Below, in pieces: positions 1 through 11,633 of a DNA stretch of 64,000 bases. The stretch spans positions 448,847-512,846 of the forward strand of contig BCHH01000003.1 of assembly GCA_001599595.1 (NCBI GenBank), written 5' to 3'. The position numbers and the translations under genes are program-made. The notes under the pieces are model-generated. The model saw nothing but the letters and a program-made list of their open reading frames with translations, was not told where the DNA came from and did no database searches. The stretch comes from Beverwykella pulmonaria (lineage: Eukaryota > Ascomycota > Dothideomycetes > Pleosporales > Melanommataceae). Positions within the stretch are counted from its first letter, which is position 1. Each line of letters begins with the position of its first letter.

Positions 1-1982
1 CGACTCTTCGGACGGCCGCTATATGCGATTCTTACAGAGATTGCGGCTCGCCGCACTGTATTCGTCGTCGAACATTCACATCTGTGAATTCTGCCACACC
101 AAAATTCATTTGTGGGCCCCTCCATTATCGCCAACCGTATCGCGGACGCCCCGCGTCAACCGCTTCAGCCTCCCGCAGGGGCCACTCCGCAAGGTGTCAA
201 GGTGTCCTTTTCCCCCGATCAGCCCTGCGGATAGACATTCACCGCGCTTTCTCCGCCAATGGATCGCGCTGCCCCAATGACTCTTATTGGCGACGCTGCA
301 ACGTCTCCAGATGTCCCTGGGCGGTGAAAGGGCGACGAGATGTGTAATCCGAGACAAAACCATGTCGGCCATTGACTCTTTCACGAGGCGGCAACGTCGT
401 CATCATGCACAACGGAACCCGATTGTTTGATACTAGTCAACGAGCAAGGTTCGAGTCGATTCTCTGATGTTCTACCCGTAGACGCTCTCGACACGGTATA
501 CCAGTGAACGAATTTAATAACCGCCAGACCAACTCTGTCCTCTCGAGATTGTATCGGATGTCGCACTACGAGATCTCGTTTAAGTTAAGTAATAATTCAA
601 GCTTATTTTTCAACTCCACGTTACTTTCGAAGCTTCTCGTAGCACGTTGTCCAGCATAGTTTCCAATATTTTTTATTTTTTTCATATCTGCAGGACAAGG
701 TCTGTGCTACTCTCGTTCAATCTCTGTTCGCAGCTTCACAAATTTGATTGTCGCTTCTTTGAAGCAGCTTTAAGATAAGACTAACGTCCCTTCCTGCGTG
801 CCGAGACAACCTCCGTGCCGAGACGTATGAGAGGTACTTTGACTTCAAGTAACTCAGAATCTGTGCACACGTTGGTATCTGCAACAGTTTTACATAAGTC
901 GTGTGCTGTAGTGACTCCTACACTTGAAAGCATTTAGAACCTTTCTTACCTAAAAGTTTCGCTCGAATTGTCGCGTTTGCGCTTAATTTACGGAGAACCT
1001 TCTTTTATAACGGAACAGGTTTCCCCCCTTTACAGTATTACCATTAAGCTCTTACCACTCTTGATACTGAAAATAGAGTCTTATTTGAGCGTCAGAACCT
1101 CGCTACAATGCTCAGGAGTTATTGCCAGCCTTGTGTCGCGCGCAAATTTTTGCAGGGTTGCCACCTCAATCAGTACCCTCCAACCTGAGCGATCACCAAT
1201 CCTGGCTAGTGCGAAACAGCCACATAATCATTAGAGTGTAATTTACTTACAGTGGCTGCCATACCTTTGGCTATCGAATCTGTGACTGGGTGGAGTCTTG
1301 GCAAGCGAGCCAGTCTTACGACCCAAATCAACAGAATTCTCCACTTCACAACCCTATGGCCAGAGCGGGTCGGCTAGCCTCCCTGTCTGAAGTGGCAACT
1401 TTTCGCCACAGATAGCTTTCTTTATTATTACATATCGCACGTAAGTGTTAGCTAAATTCATCTTATTCTACATTTGCACTAATTTGTATTCTGCATAGCG
1501 AAGCAGCGGTTTGTATTGTCTATAACTCTTCATATCACTAGAATTAAGCGTTCAGTCAGAATAACAAAGGGAGAAGCCGCCCACTATAGCTTAAAAAAAG
1601 AACTCTACTACCAACAATGTACAGTTATGTGTCACCTATCTCAGCCACAAACCACTACCAAAATGCCTACACGTCAATTTGGATAGGATATCAGCCATAA
1701 TGTGCACAAGGGGCCTAATTTGACTCCTGCGCATAGTGAACGAATTATCGCCAAGCACGAAGCTAGTGTCTTTGCAGCAGAGCTGGTTGAGGAGTTTGGC
1801 CGCGGTGAGAATGCAATCAGGCTCACTATCAAGAGATGGACCACCCACGACACAACCCAAGAATTGCCTTGATCTGGCCAGCCTCCAATCCTTTAAGATA
1901 GACAGAAGAAGAAGATTTTCTATATCTATCCTACGTTGACCGTGTTCATCAGCGGGATGCAAGATGTATTATCTTGCACCAA
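1..1982. other. Gene-free left end
   Basis: Only short, mutually overlapping frames are open here and none resembles a protein family I know. The stretch from about 570 to 1630 is A+T-rich. The minus-strand frame at 1636-1962 lies directly behind the NLR stop and could be its 3' untranslated region. A degraded repeat is possible but I see no terminal repeats or transposase motifs. Confidence 0.5.
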
Positions 1983-4900
1983 CTAGTGTGCACCTTTTTC
2001 GACCAGCAGTCTCACAATCTGCTCATGGCCTCCTTCTGAAGCCGCCTGGAGCGCGCTGCCATACTCTCCATCCTGCGCGTTGATGTTGGCGCCCTTGTCG
2101 ACCAGCAGCCTCACAATCTGCTCGTGGCCTCTAGATGAGGCCGCCTGGAGTGCGCTGCCGTAGAATCCACCTTGCGCGTTGACGTTGGCGCCCTGATCAA
2201 TCAGCAGTCTCACAATCTGCTGGTGGCCTCCAGATGAGGCTGCCTGGAGTGCGTTGCCGTATTCTCCACCCTGCGCTTTGATGTCGACGCCATTGTCGAC
2301 CAGCAGCCTCACAATCTGCTCATGGCCTCCAGATGAAGCCGCCTGGAGTGCGTTGCCGTATTCCCCACACTGCGCGTTGACGTCGGCGCCCTTGTCGACC
2401 AGCAACCTCATAATCTGCTCGTGGCCTCTAAACGAGGCCGCCTGAAGTGCGTTGCGGTATCTTCCACCCTGCGCGTTGACGTCGACGTCCTTGTCTACCA
2501 GCAGCCTTACAATCTGCTTGTGGCCTCTAGATGAAGCTGCCTGGAGTGCGGTGCCGTATTCTCCACCCTGTGCGTTGATGTCGGCGCCCTTGTCGACTAG
2601 CAGCTTCACAATCTGCTCGTGGCCTCCAGATGAAGCCGCCTGGAGTGCGCTGTCGTATTCTCCACCCTGCGCGTTGACGTTGGCGCCCTTTTCGACCAGC
2701 AGTCTCACAATCTGCTCGTGGCCTCTCCATGAGGCCGCCTGAAGTGGGTTGCGGTATCTTCCATCCTGCGCGTTGACGTTGGCGCCCTTGTCGACCAGGA
2801 GCTTGACCATCTCGTCATGCCCATGTTCTGCCGCAGGAAACAACGGAGTCTGGCCCAAGCTGTCTCTTATATTGACCGCAATTGAAACATCTGTTTCTAG
2901 CCTACGTAAGATATCCTCTGCTAGACTAGACAATCCAAATTGCGCCGTAAGGTGTAAGCCTGTTACTCCTAGATACCTTCTGCTATAATCTATGTGTTTG
3001 TAGTCTGTAGCAAACATTACCTGTGTGGCACAGGAAACAGATTGACTGTGGAGAAGAAACGAACATGCTAGGTCACACACCTCATCTTGAACTGTCAGTG
3101 CATGCTGTCCCCAGTGCTTGGCAGCATAATCTAGGAATTCGCTCTGTTGAAGCCTCTCCTGAAACTCTTTGTCAGTAGAACAGCTACCACGACTAAACGC
3201 ACGAAACGACAAGTAGGTGAGACATGTTAAGGTAATATCCAGCTGAGCACTAGGATTCCACTGTTCCCGGATGCGCTCGAAATATTCTTGTGTGGTGTAG
3301 TGCACTAGACGGATTATGGCGCTCTCATGGTCCACAACGACTAAGCCTGCGCATACTGATACTAGGTCTTCAACGTCAGGTATATTCTCTGAGTCTAGTT
3401 CCTCTTCCTCTAACTCTACTGCTAAAGCGCAGCATATCTCAGCCGTGGTGAGCGGTCTCTGTGCATATGTGATCCACGATAGGACCTTTTTGGCTCTTTC
3501 GTAGTCTCCGCTTAGCTGGCCTTTTATTCTCTGGATAGCTTCTTTGTATGCATTATCAAGAGCGGCGGAGCCTTTGGAGAGTGTAGCTAGTGCTGACTTA
3601 ACGTCTTTCAGAGTTCTCTTATCTAGGAGTGAATCCGTGTGCAGGCGAGCAAGAAGAAACCTAGGAACTAGTGAGCCCATGCCTCTCTACTGAGCCGAAC
3701 GAAATTCTTACATGCCGTCTACCGCCCCCACAATCTTGCTTCGTACCATGTCCTGCAGAGCACTGTCGCGTTGTATACATTTTGGTAGCCGGTAAACCTG
3801 GCCAGCTACAAATTGCCCCACGTCCTCGTCACTGGCCTGCACCTCTAGTCTTACTGCTTTTTTGAACTCGTCGACGATATCTGGGATAAAGCGCGAGGTG
3901 ACCATCAGGCGTACGTCTGTCTTGACCTGTAGATCTCGAAGTTTGGCTAGAAAGAGACGGCGAGTGCCGTCTCTACACTCGTCTAAAGCATCAATTACAA
4001 CGTGCACAGTGGAGAAACGCGCAATCACCAACTGTAGAGCTGTAAGGATCTCGTCAACTGACGGTCTAGTCCCACGATTGGCATGCTGTCGGTGCAACTG
4101 TTCCACGGGCTCTATAAGCGAAGGTTGGGCCTGTACTAGCTGTTTGAGGATGGCTGCTAGTAGAGTAGCTGTATCCTGGTCCTCCTGAGCCTTGTAGTTG
4201 CAGTAAATATAAGCAACTCCAACAGAGTTCGTCTGTACTATCTTTAACAAGTAGTCAACTGCAATGGCTGCTATCATGGTCTTGCCAGCTCCAGGAATTC
4301 CTGGGCAGAAGAGCGCTTCCTTTGGTTGGCGAAGCCACCCTACAAACTCAGGCGCATTAAGAAACCACTGGCCTGTTCCTTTTTGTCTGTGACCTATGAA
4401 ATCAGATTGTTGAGCTGGGAAATCAGTTGGTGATATCCAGTCTATAAGCTTGCCGTGCCGTGCGTCGTCTTGATCTTGCCGCATCATGCTAATCCTAGAG
4501 TTTATTGTTGAGATTTGTGTCCGAATAACGCCCGAGTCGTCTTTAATTGCTTGAGAAAGCTTGCTTTAGTATCTAAGCGGTAGTCTTTTAACAACCACGG
4601 GTGTGCAAGAATTGAGCGCGCAGGGGCCCCGCTTTCGATCAGAACTTCAAAACAAAGCCCTCATACCGACTTCAACACCACACATGGCTCCAACCACACC
4701 TAAAAAACGCGATAAAAAGACTGATCGACGCGAGCACGATACTATTAAACGTAATAGATTCTTCGACGCCTTTGATTCGAGGCGAAATGACCAAACAACT
4801 GGCGATATCGCACGACTTCCAGCTATCAATATACCTCCCTCTACCGCGCGCACCTGGATCGCAAAACGAGAAGCTATAGGCCAAGCTGCAGTTAGAAGAA

Positions 4901-6427
4901 CCCAAAAAACCAGCTCTACCTTAGGCTGCAAGCCCTTAGTATCTGCGTCCAACCTTGCAAAAATAACAGACCAGAACGACTAAATCCACGAAATGGGCTA
5001 CGCAGATTAGGTTAAAGAGCTAGGAATTTCAGCCACGCCACGTACTCTACAATACCACGCAAGCAAGGCAGGAGCTAGGCGGTTTAAGAAACTATTTTAG
5101 AAGAAGATCTTAGAAAAAAATCAAGGTCTTCGCTGCTCCTATGGCGCTTTACACCAAAAAGACACTATAACAGGCTTCTGGCAGCGTGTTTGGTTTACAG
5201 ATGAGGCATACTTCTAGTTAATTAAGTTGATGAAGGTTGCTGAATATGAGCTGCGTTACCCAGGGCAAGAAAGAGGGATAAATGAGGTAGAACTAGAGGG
5301 TTCTTTGGATGTTACTGTTCACGTTGCGGCTGGCGTCTTATACAACCACAAGGGTAGACTTATTTTTTATAAGGACCCTGTAGAGCCTTTAGAAAAGCAG
5401 CGCAAACAACCTAAGCCTAAGCAGATGAAATACAAGCTTGATACTGCCTTTCAGGAACGTGTCAAAGTATATAAAGATACTAAGGCAAAGGAGGACGCAA
5501 CACCAAAAGGCAACTGTATAACGCAGGTGTTTTACGCTCAAAAGATACTGCCAGAACACATTAAGCAGATCTAGGCTTTGGAAGCCTGTCACGGCGTTAA
5601 ATACCACCTGCAGGAGGATGGTGATCCAAGCCACGGAATCAAGTCGCCAAACAGCGTGCCAGCACACCTAAAACAGGACGCAGGCCTGCTCATACTTGTC
5701 CATCCTCCTTAATCACCTAATCTTAACCCTATTAAGGCATGCTGGAATATTATAAAGGGTAGATTAGCTGGTCAGAGGTGGTCAACTGTAGCTCAATTTA
5801 AGGCCAATATCCAGGCAGAATGGGATAAGATAACACTCAAGGAAATTCGAGATCGTATTAGGGAGATGCCCCATCGCTGTAAATTAGTTCAGGAACAACC
5901 GCAGGTGCGAATCAAAAGCGCATTGTGGTAATAATTTGAATATACTCGATTTTTGCGATTGGTGGTGGCCCCTGCGCGCTCAATTCTTGCACACCCGTGA
6001 ACAGTATGTGTGCTTACAAGTGATCCATCTGCAATGCGACCTGCACCAACGTCTTGAAGCGTTCCATCCTGCGCAATATATTGGCGATCTCCTCTTTCTT
6101 GAAATTCCACATTAATGCGTCGCCCACCTTCCTTATCTTGTTGCCCGCGGTCATCTTGCTCTGCAACTGCTCTAGAGCTTGCTTGAACTGGTCTAGCGGC
6201 CCGTTCGCGACACTGAGGGCCCGGACTGCAGTGTACCACGGCGTATTAGAGTCTCCTTCCTCGAGGCGGAACCTAAGGGCTGTAAGGAGGCTATTGAGGT
6301 TAGCAGCCTCGATCGCGCACTTCGCGCGATCCTTCGAAACATCCTTCACGTCGTTCAAGTACCCTACGACCTTGTTTGACAACTGGAGGACAGCAATAAT
6401 GCTTGCCGTGATACCAAGGGCCTCCAT
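1983..6427 (-). CDS. NLR-like STAND protein: HeLo/SesA-like N-terminus, NACHT, ankyrin repeats
   Basis: Model: complement(join(1983..3660, 3712..4563, 6018..6427)), 979 aa. Exon 1 (from MEALGITAS) is the fungal STAND N-terminal domain. Exon 2 resumes with KLSQAIKDD, the expected continuation, then carries ISPTDFPAQQSDF, Walker A GIPGAGKT (about residues 225-232) and Walker B VVIDALDEC (about 325-333). Exon 3 ends in eight and a half ankyrin repeats (from about residue 685). Intron 2 is 51 nt (GTAAGA...CTAG) and restores GMFLLARLH. Intron 1 (donor GTAAGC at 6017, AG at 4564) holds a 1.4-kb transposon; without it the intron would be about 50 nt. Such proteins are signal-transducing NTPases tied in fungi to allorecognition and heterokaryon incompatibility; that role here is inferred. 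The last ankyrin repeat is cut short by the stop. Whether the enlarged intron is still spliced cannot be told from sequence. Confidence 0.85.
1986..2822 (-). repeat. Tandem 99-bp ankyrin-coding repeats
   Basis: Eight full 33-residue units and a 15-residue partial unit are in tandem. Consensus pieces are GHEQIVRLLVDKGA, then NAQGGEYG, then ALQAASS. Units differ at only a few residues, notably after NAQ and at the end of each unit (SWR, SSG, SSR, SFR, SEG). Such high internal identity is typical of fungal NLR repeat domains that recombine and diversify. The array is the sensor end of the NLR gene. Confidence 0.9.
4596..4628 (+). repeat. Left terminal inverted repeat
   Basis: This 33-bp repeat is the exact reverse complement of 5967-5999. 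Similarity stops right after the GGCC at its inner end. Confidence 0.95.
4684..5931 (+). pseudogene. Tc1/mariner transposase relic with six nonsense codons
   Basis: A single frame of 416 codons runs from ATG 4684 to TAA 5929 without any frameshift. It is broken by stops at 4981 (TAA), 5008, 5098, 5215, 5572 (all TAG) and 5710 (TAA). Recognisable parts are a helix-turn-helix N-terminus, the first catalytic Asp in TDEAYF, the second in EDGDPSHG, and SPNLNPIKACWNIIK. In the last motif the usual catalytic Glu/Asp is Lys. All lesions are TAA or TAG, none TGA, and the Glu-to-Lys change fits TpG to TpA; together these fit RIP. The copy cannot make active transposase. Confidence 0.9.
5967..5999 (-). 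repeat. Right terminal inverted repeat
   Basis: Exact inverted copy of 4596-4628. It lies 18 nt inside the NLR intron, counted from the GTAAGC donor. Confidence 0.95.
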
Positions 6428-7315
6428 GCGGAAGGTGGGCAAATTTTGTGGAGTAGCAAAGGGAACATAATAGAATTAAAAAGGTAGGATGAAAGAGCAA
6501 GGCTTGATGAGCGATCAGGCGGAAGGAAAAGTCCAGGTGGGGCTGCGGTAAGACTGAGGAACATTAGTTCCGCAGTGCATTATCGACAAGGTCAAGGTCC
6601 CGCGACACGAAGGGCTTCTGCGCTGCATACTAATAAACACAAAACGCAAAAGATAGCAACAGCGATCGAATGTGATTTTACGATAAGAGTAGTGACTTTA
6701 GCTTAATGTAAAATCGTAGGATTGCAGCGGAGAGGTCATACGCAGCTCCGCTACCGAGCAACATTTCACCGTCATATTTATTTTAAATATCAGATACAGC
6801 CACCGAAAGCAGGGAGGGCGGCGGGCTATACCCTTATGAGGTGGCGAATGTTCTGTAGGTATTCTTAGAGAGTTGAGTTTGGTTGCCCAGAGGCATGGCC
6901 AAGGTTGAGTGGGATCGCAAGATTATGTTTACGCACCAAGTAGAAACAAGGCTAATGATGACCTACCACGTTATAGTAAGGTTCTAAAGTTTGAAAACGA
7001 CCCCTCTATAAGTATAGTGAGTGGTAAGAGCCTGATAGTGGTGCTGCAGCTCTTTGTAACTTAAGCATGAAGTCAATAATGCGAGCGTTATTTTTTGGTA
7101 GGAGGGGTCTTAGAGGTTTGTAAATAGCCATAGCATACTACTTATACAGAACTGTAGCAAACACTAACGTGTACGCAGAAATCGAGTTGCTTGAAGTAAA
7201 GTACCCCTTATATGTCTCGGTACGGAGGGTGTCTCGCCACGTAGGGAGGGACGTTAGTAGGTTTCTATATTCTCATCTATTTGACTCTAAAGCTCCGTTC
7301 GAGATGCGAAATCAC
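6428..7315. other. Intergenic, NLR promoter side
   Basis: No supported gene. This holds the upstream region of the minus-strand NLR and the 3' flank of the oxidoreductase. It is locally A+T-rich around 6600-7150. Confidence 0.5.
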
Positions 7316-8694
7316 TCACTTCTTTCCACGCCCTCCAAAGCCCCATCTGATCTGGTTCGCCCATCTCGCCTCGACACCGAGATCATCGGCCCAAGCCCAT
7401 ACGAGTCCTGGATTTTTCTGGAACATCCTGCCAACAATAGCGAGATCCAGGTTGTTGTCCTCGAGGTATCCATTGGCCTGCTTGCCTTCCGTAATAGAAC
7501 CCACGGTTCCAACAGCCATCTTATCTCCAACCTTCTCTTTGATGGCCTTCGCGAACGGCACCTGGTATCCTGGTCCGCCATGGATGTGTTGCTTCTCGTG
7601 CAGACCGCCTGAAGACACGTCAATGAGGTCGACACCTTTGTCAGCCAGGATCTCAGCAAGCCGGACAGTCTGGTCGAGCGTCCATCCCTCGATACCAGCC
7701 TCCTCGAGCCAATCCTGGGCGCTGATCCGAAGGAAGAGTGGCATCGTGTCCGGAATCGTACTCCTCGCAATCTCCACAATTTCCAGCGTCAACCTGGTGC
7801 GGTTCTCAAACGAGCCGCCGTACTCGTCAGTGCGGTGGTTAGAAGCAGGAGACAGGAAAGAGTGTAAGAGGTATCCGTGGGCGTTGTGGATCTCGATCGA
7901 ATCGAAGCCGGCTTTTAGAGCGCGCTGGATGGCAGCCTTGAATGCCTTCTTAAACGTCTCGATATCCTCTTTCGTCATCTCCTTCGGCTTGCAGTGGTGG
8001 TCATTGAACGGAATTGCGCTTGGTCCGTAGACATTGTCCGGCCAACCGTTCTTCTCCGGGCCAGCAACATCGCCAGCGCTCAGCCACGGGGCGACAGTAC
8101 TGGCTTTTCGGCCGGCATGCGCCAGCTGGACGCCAATATGTTGGCCCTGGGAGTGCACAAATTCGACGACCTTGCGCATGGGCTCAATCTGTGAGTCCTT
8201 CCATAGTCCAGAATCTTCGGGTGTGATACGTCCTTCAGCGACAACAGCCGTAGCTTCCACGAAAGAGATTCCGGGACCACGCTTGATAATACCCCCCAGG
8301 TGGGCCATGTGCCATGCTGTCCAGTGGCCGTCTTCAGATGAGTATTGGCAGAGGGGTGAGAGCTATTGCGACAATTTAGTTAAACTGACCTGGTTTGTGA
8401 CATTTATGCGACAGGTGAAAGATGGCGTACCATTATGCGGTTCTGCAGCGTGAGGCCTCGCAGCTTCAGTGGGGTGAATAGCTTTGGGATCTTGCTGCTG
8501 CCATCTTTCATTGACAGTGCCGTTCCAGCGGGAGGTTCTTGCGCCGGCGTGAAGTATGAAATCTAATCAAGTTAGCAATAGCATTAAGTAGCTTAGTTAG
8601 AGCCACATACTCCAGGCGCAGCCTTATTGACAAGGTGGTCTTCTTTCTCAGTTTCTTGCGGCAGGCCATGGTGTGCCTGTTCTGCGGGCGCCAT
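7316..8694 (-). CDS. Old yellow enzyme family NADH:flavin oxidoreductase (YqjM-like)
   Basis: Model: complement(join(7316..8362, 8431..8562, 8611..8694)), 420 aa; introns of 48 and 68 nt with GT-AG ends, all in frame. Splicing rebuilds the FMN-site stretch NRIMLSPLCQYSSEDGHWT. Other family motifs are QLAHAGRKAS (about residues 151-160), the substrate-binding HNAHGYLLHSFLSP (from about 231), NHRTDEYGGSFENRTR, and the phosphate-binding VGTVGS and AIVGRMF near the C-terminus. The family are FMN-dependent ene-reductases that reduce activated C=C bonds with NAD(P)H. No targeting peptide is apparent, so a cytosolic enzyme is likely. The YqjM-type SPLCQYS motif places it outside the classical yeast OYE group. 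The natural substrate is unknown and no biosynthetic cluster surrounds it. Confidence 0.92.
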
Positions 8695-11633
8695 TGCTAC
8701 TCGTCCACCGGTTTGATGTGTGCGAATTATGAAGGTGAAACGTGTAAAAGAGAGGGTTGAATGAATGCCGTACCGAAGTAGGATATTATCTAGAGGGCAC
8801 GCCAGCGGCTTTTATATCACCCTCCTACCTATCAAAAATATTGCGAGTGACGTTACTCAGAGACACGGACCGACTGGTGGGGTAATGTGCCCCGCCATGC
8901 TCTCCCGAGGCGTCACGTCGCCCCTGTTGATTTGTAAGGTAGAATCGCACCACCGTACCCGCCTACAGGGGGGAATTGTATGCGCAGATTGGAGGGCTTC
9001 GGATGAGGCATGCAGAAGTGTTGTCGAAGAAAGCGAAAGCCGAGATTCGGGGAACACAACAGCCATTGTGAGTGGCTTAGAGAGAGGAAGACTTGCTGAC
9101 GCATGGTGATGAGTACATTGCTAAGGGGTTATCAGATGATTGTCACTGGCTAACTTTCCTACGTATTCCTATTTAGGATAATCGTAAGGAATTCGTTTGA
9201 GGATTGCAGATGGAGAGGTATTATTTCGCGTGTTCCAGTGCAGAACTCTGCATATACCTTCTAAAACCTGCAAGGAACCCATTACATCATGCCGTACTCA
9301 ACTCATCTTGCGACGAGTCTTCGAAGAATTTCTAAGCAGCTCTTAGAGTCTTCAGCGAATCACGGGCAGGCTTCGCCTGCCGAGTGTTTGCCGAACGTTG
9401 TCGCGAGAGTTTTTCAGCAGGGAAGATATCTTCTAGCAGCAAGATTTGGGTGACGTGCATTAAGAGGGCCTGTTAGGTTGGATCGGGGTGTCAAAATGCG
9501 TGGGACGTCGTCATCATGATTTTTATCTTGCATTTTTGATGCGGTGAGGCTGGAGCTAGCCGTATGGAGACTAGTATGCTCTCAGCAATTCATCTCTTTC
9601 AGCTTTCAAGAGTGGTACACAACAACGCATCCATTTAATTGAAGAGAATAATCATGAAGGCTCAGCCTTTAATTAAAGAAGTGGTGCTTTGCAAAAGGCG
9701 ACGTCCATGATAAGGACCACTTCACGGACCGGGCAGAACCGCCGAGTGACGCTCTATTCTCCTGGGCACGCGGGGGAAAATGCCAATATTTAGTGCTGCG
9801 ATCGATTCTTTGACCAGAGATTCCTGATTAAGAAATTCAGTCGTTACGTGGATACCCATACAGAGGGAAACTAGTAAAACAAAGAGAGCTTGCTCATGCG
9901 CTCGTTCATGGCGAAAGGCACGGATTTGGAAGCGAACACAAGCCTTGAACAGAAGGATTTGTGGTGATGATGCAGACAATGGTCTAATGGCGATCAGAAG
10001 GTTAGGAGAATGACAGGGTATAAGAAGAGCCGCACGGGGTTTAAAGCAGACCTCCTTCGCCGCGTCTGACCAAATCTTACATACTTCTTCCTCTTACACG
10101 CTATAAGTCCTGACATACACAATGCAACTTTAAAGGCCACAAAATCGACCCGACAGCATGTTCAATATATCCCACTGCGCGTAAAGCTAAAGGAAAAGAT
10201 CTTTCCAGCAAGTAACAATTTGGTGTTGTTTTGATACGATGGCAACATTTGCCGGTGATGCAAGTGCCCGTTCCGGTGTGTGACAGGATTGGCATCGACT
10301 CCATTCAAGATGTCAGCGTCATATCCAGCATCCCACCCTTCACAATTCCAGATCACAGGGTTGATCAGCAGAATTCGTCTCCATGAGGATTTGACAGTCT
10401 ATCGACACTTTCTCCCACGCGGGCGGTAACGGTCACAAAAAGTACTGTTGCCAAGAGCCACAGGAAGTACCTAAAAGTAGCTCCTTCTGGCGACGATCTG
10501 CCGTCTTCCGCATATGTCGACATGTCATGTTCGAAGGATCTTCGACACAAAGACCGTGCAAATGATCTCGTTTCGGCTCACAGTTACGGGCAGCTCGCTT
10601 GAAACGACCCGATCCAGACGATTGACGCTAGTACCATTGTCAACACTTGAGCGAGACCTGAATCGCGACCTGCATAACAACCACTATCCAGTGCACTACC
10701 TTCGGGCGTGTGAATGTGATGCACCCGCCAAACCGTGTTCGACACGCACGGCGAAACAGACAGGACAACAATCCATCGCCCTCCACAGTAGCACGAGGCA
10801 CTAGGATGGTGAGGCATCTTGGTTTTCGCTTCTACTTCATGGTTCTTCCCAGCATGCCCTGCAACAAACTTGCGTTTTGCCTTGCGCTGGATCGTTCTGG
10901 CCATGTGGTCGTGCATATCCACCGTCCGACTTCTGAGCCGTTTCCAAGACTGAGAACCCGGAGTCCCAAGCAGCCTGCAGCTGCCACTGCTGCCAGTTGA
11001 ACTCTCTTTCATTGATCACTCCCAATATTCTCACCAGAACTGCAGTGACCATTCCCGTTTAGTGCGATCTTCATTCCATTTATCACCGGAATCCCCCATG
11101 CGTATCCAAGACGATCCTCGCCTTCCCGAGAAATCAACATGGTGTAACATGTACTGGATGCCACGCGCCTTCAGAAGCAAGAGCCAGTTAGGTGTACCTC
11201 GCGAATTTAAAGTTTCCCCGTAACCGCGAGTCCCTGCGTTGATTCGACAATTGTAGTCCCTAGCCCTGCAGTTCTTGACTCGCTGCATGGATAATTCCCT
11301 ACTAGCGTTTTTTATCTGGTCTTTCGAAGCCTTGAGTGTCTCTGCTCGAGTTCGACATTCTCGCGATATACCTTTTTCGTCCAATAGAATTCCAGCTTTT
11401 TTGTGCTCGGAGTATGTCTTCGGATGCAGTCTGTTTGTAGATAATGTACCTTCCCGCTACCAGGATGATGGATACGGAATCCAAGTTGATCTTCAGAGGA
11501 TCCCAATAGTTTGATCCTAGATTCCTACAAGGGGTTTCAGTATTTGTAGATGTCACTTGTTATACTTCGAATCGCGCCGTTGCAGCGTAGCCATAATTTT
11601 CCTTGTCCCTCTGCTTTTTCTTCACGCAGCAGT
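8695..11633. other. Long gene-free stretch (2.9 kb)
   Basis: Frames here are short and overlap on both strands, with no domain I recognise. The left end is the oxidoreductase promoter and the right end the promoter of the rhodopsin-domain gene. A 7-bp GC hairpin lies at 9365-9381. A non-coding RNA or a decayed element cannot be excluded. Confidence 0.4.

Larger units (their letters stand above)
4596..5999 (+). mobile_element. Tc1/mariner-family DNA transposon, inactive copy
   Basis: This 1404-bp element is bounded by perfect 33-bp terminal inverted repeats starting CACGGGTGTG. It holds one decayed DDE transposase frame. It sits within intron 1 of the NLR gene, oriented opposite to it: 18 nt from the donor side and 32 nt from the acceptor side. 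A TA target duplication, expected for this superfamily, is not evident; a TGTT-like repeat flanks both ends instead, so exact ends may shift by a base or more. Confidence 0.9.

Noticed and set aside
448..458. tRNA B-box-like string (GGTTCGAGTC)
   Set aside because: The flanking bases do not form a T stem and no acceptor or D arm can be drawn.
3661..3711. Frameshift or stop splitting the NLR between NACHT and ankyrin parts
   Set aside because: The break is a 51-nt intron with GTAAGA donor and CTAG acceptor; splicing restores GMFLLARLH in frame.
9365..9381. 7-bp GC-rich hairpin with a TTC loop
   Set aside because: It stands alone, with no T tract or gene end next to it; terminator logic does not apply in a fungal nucleus.
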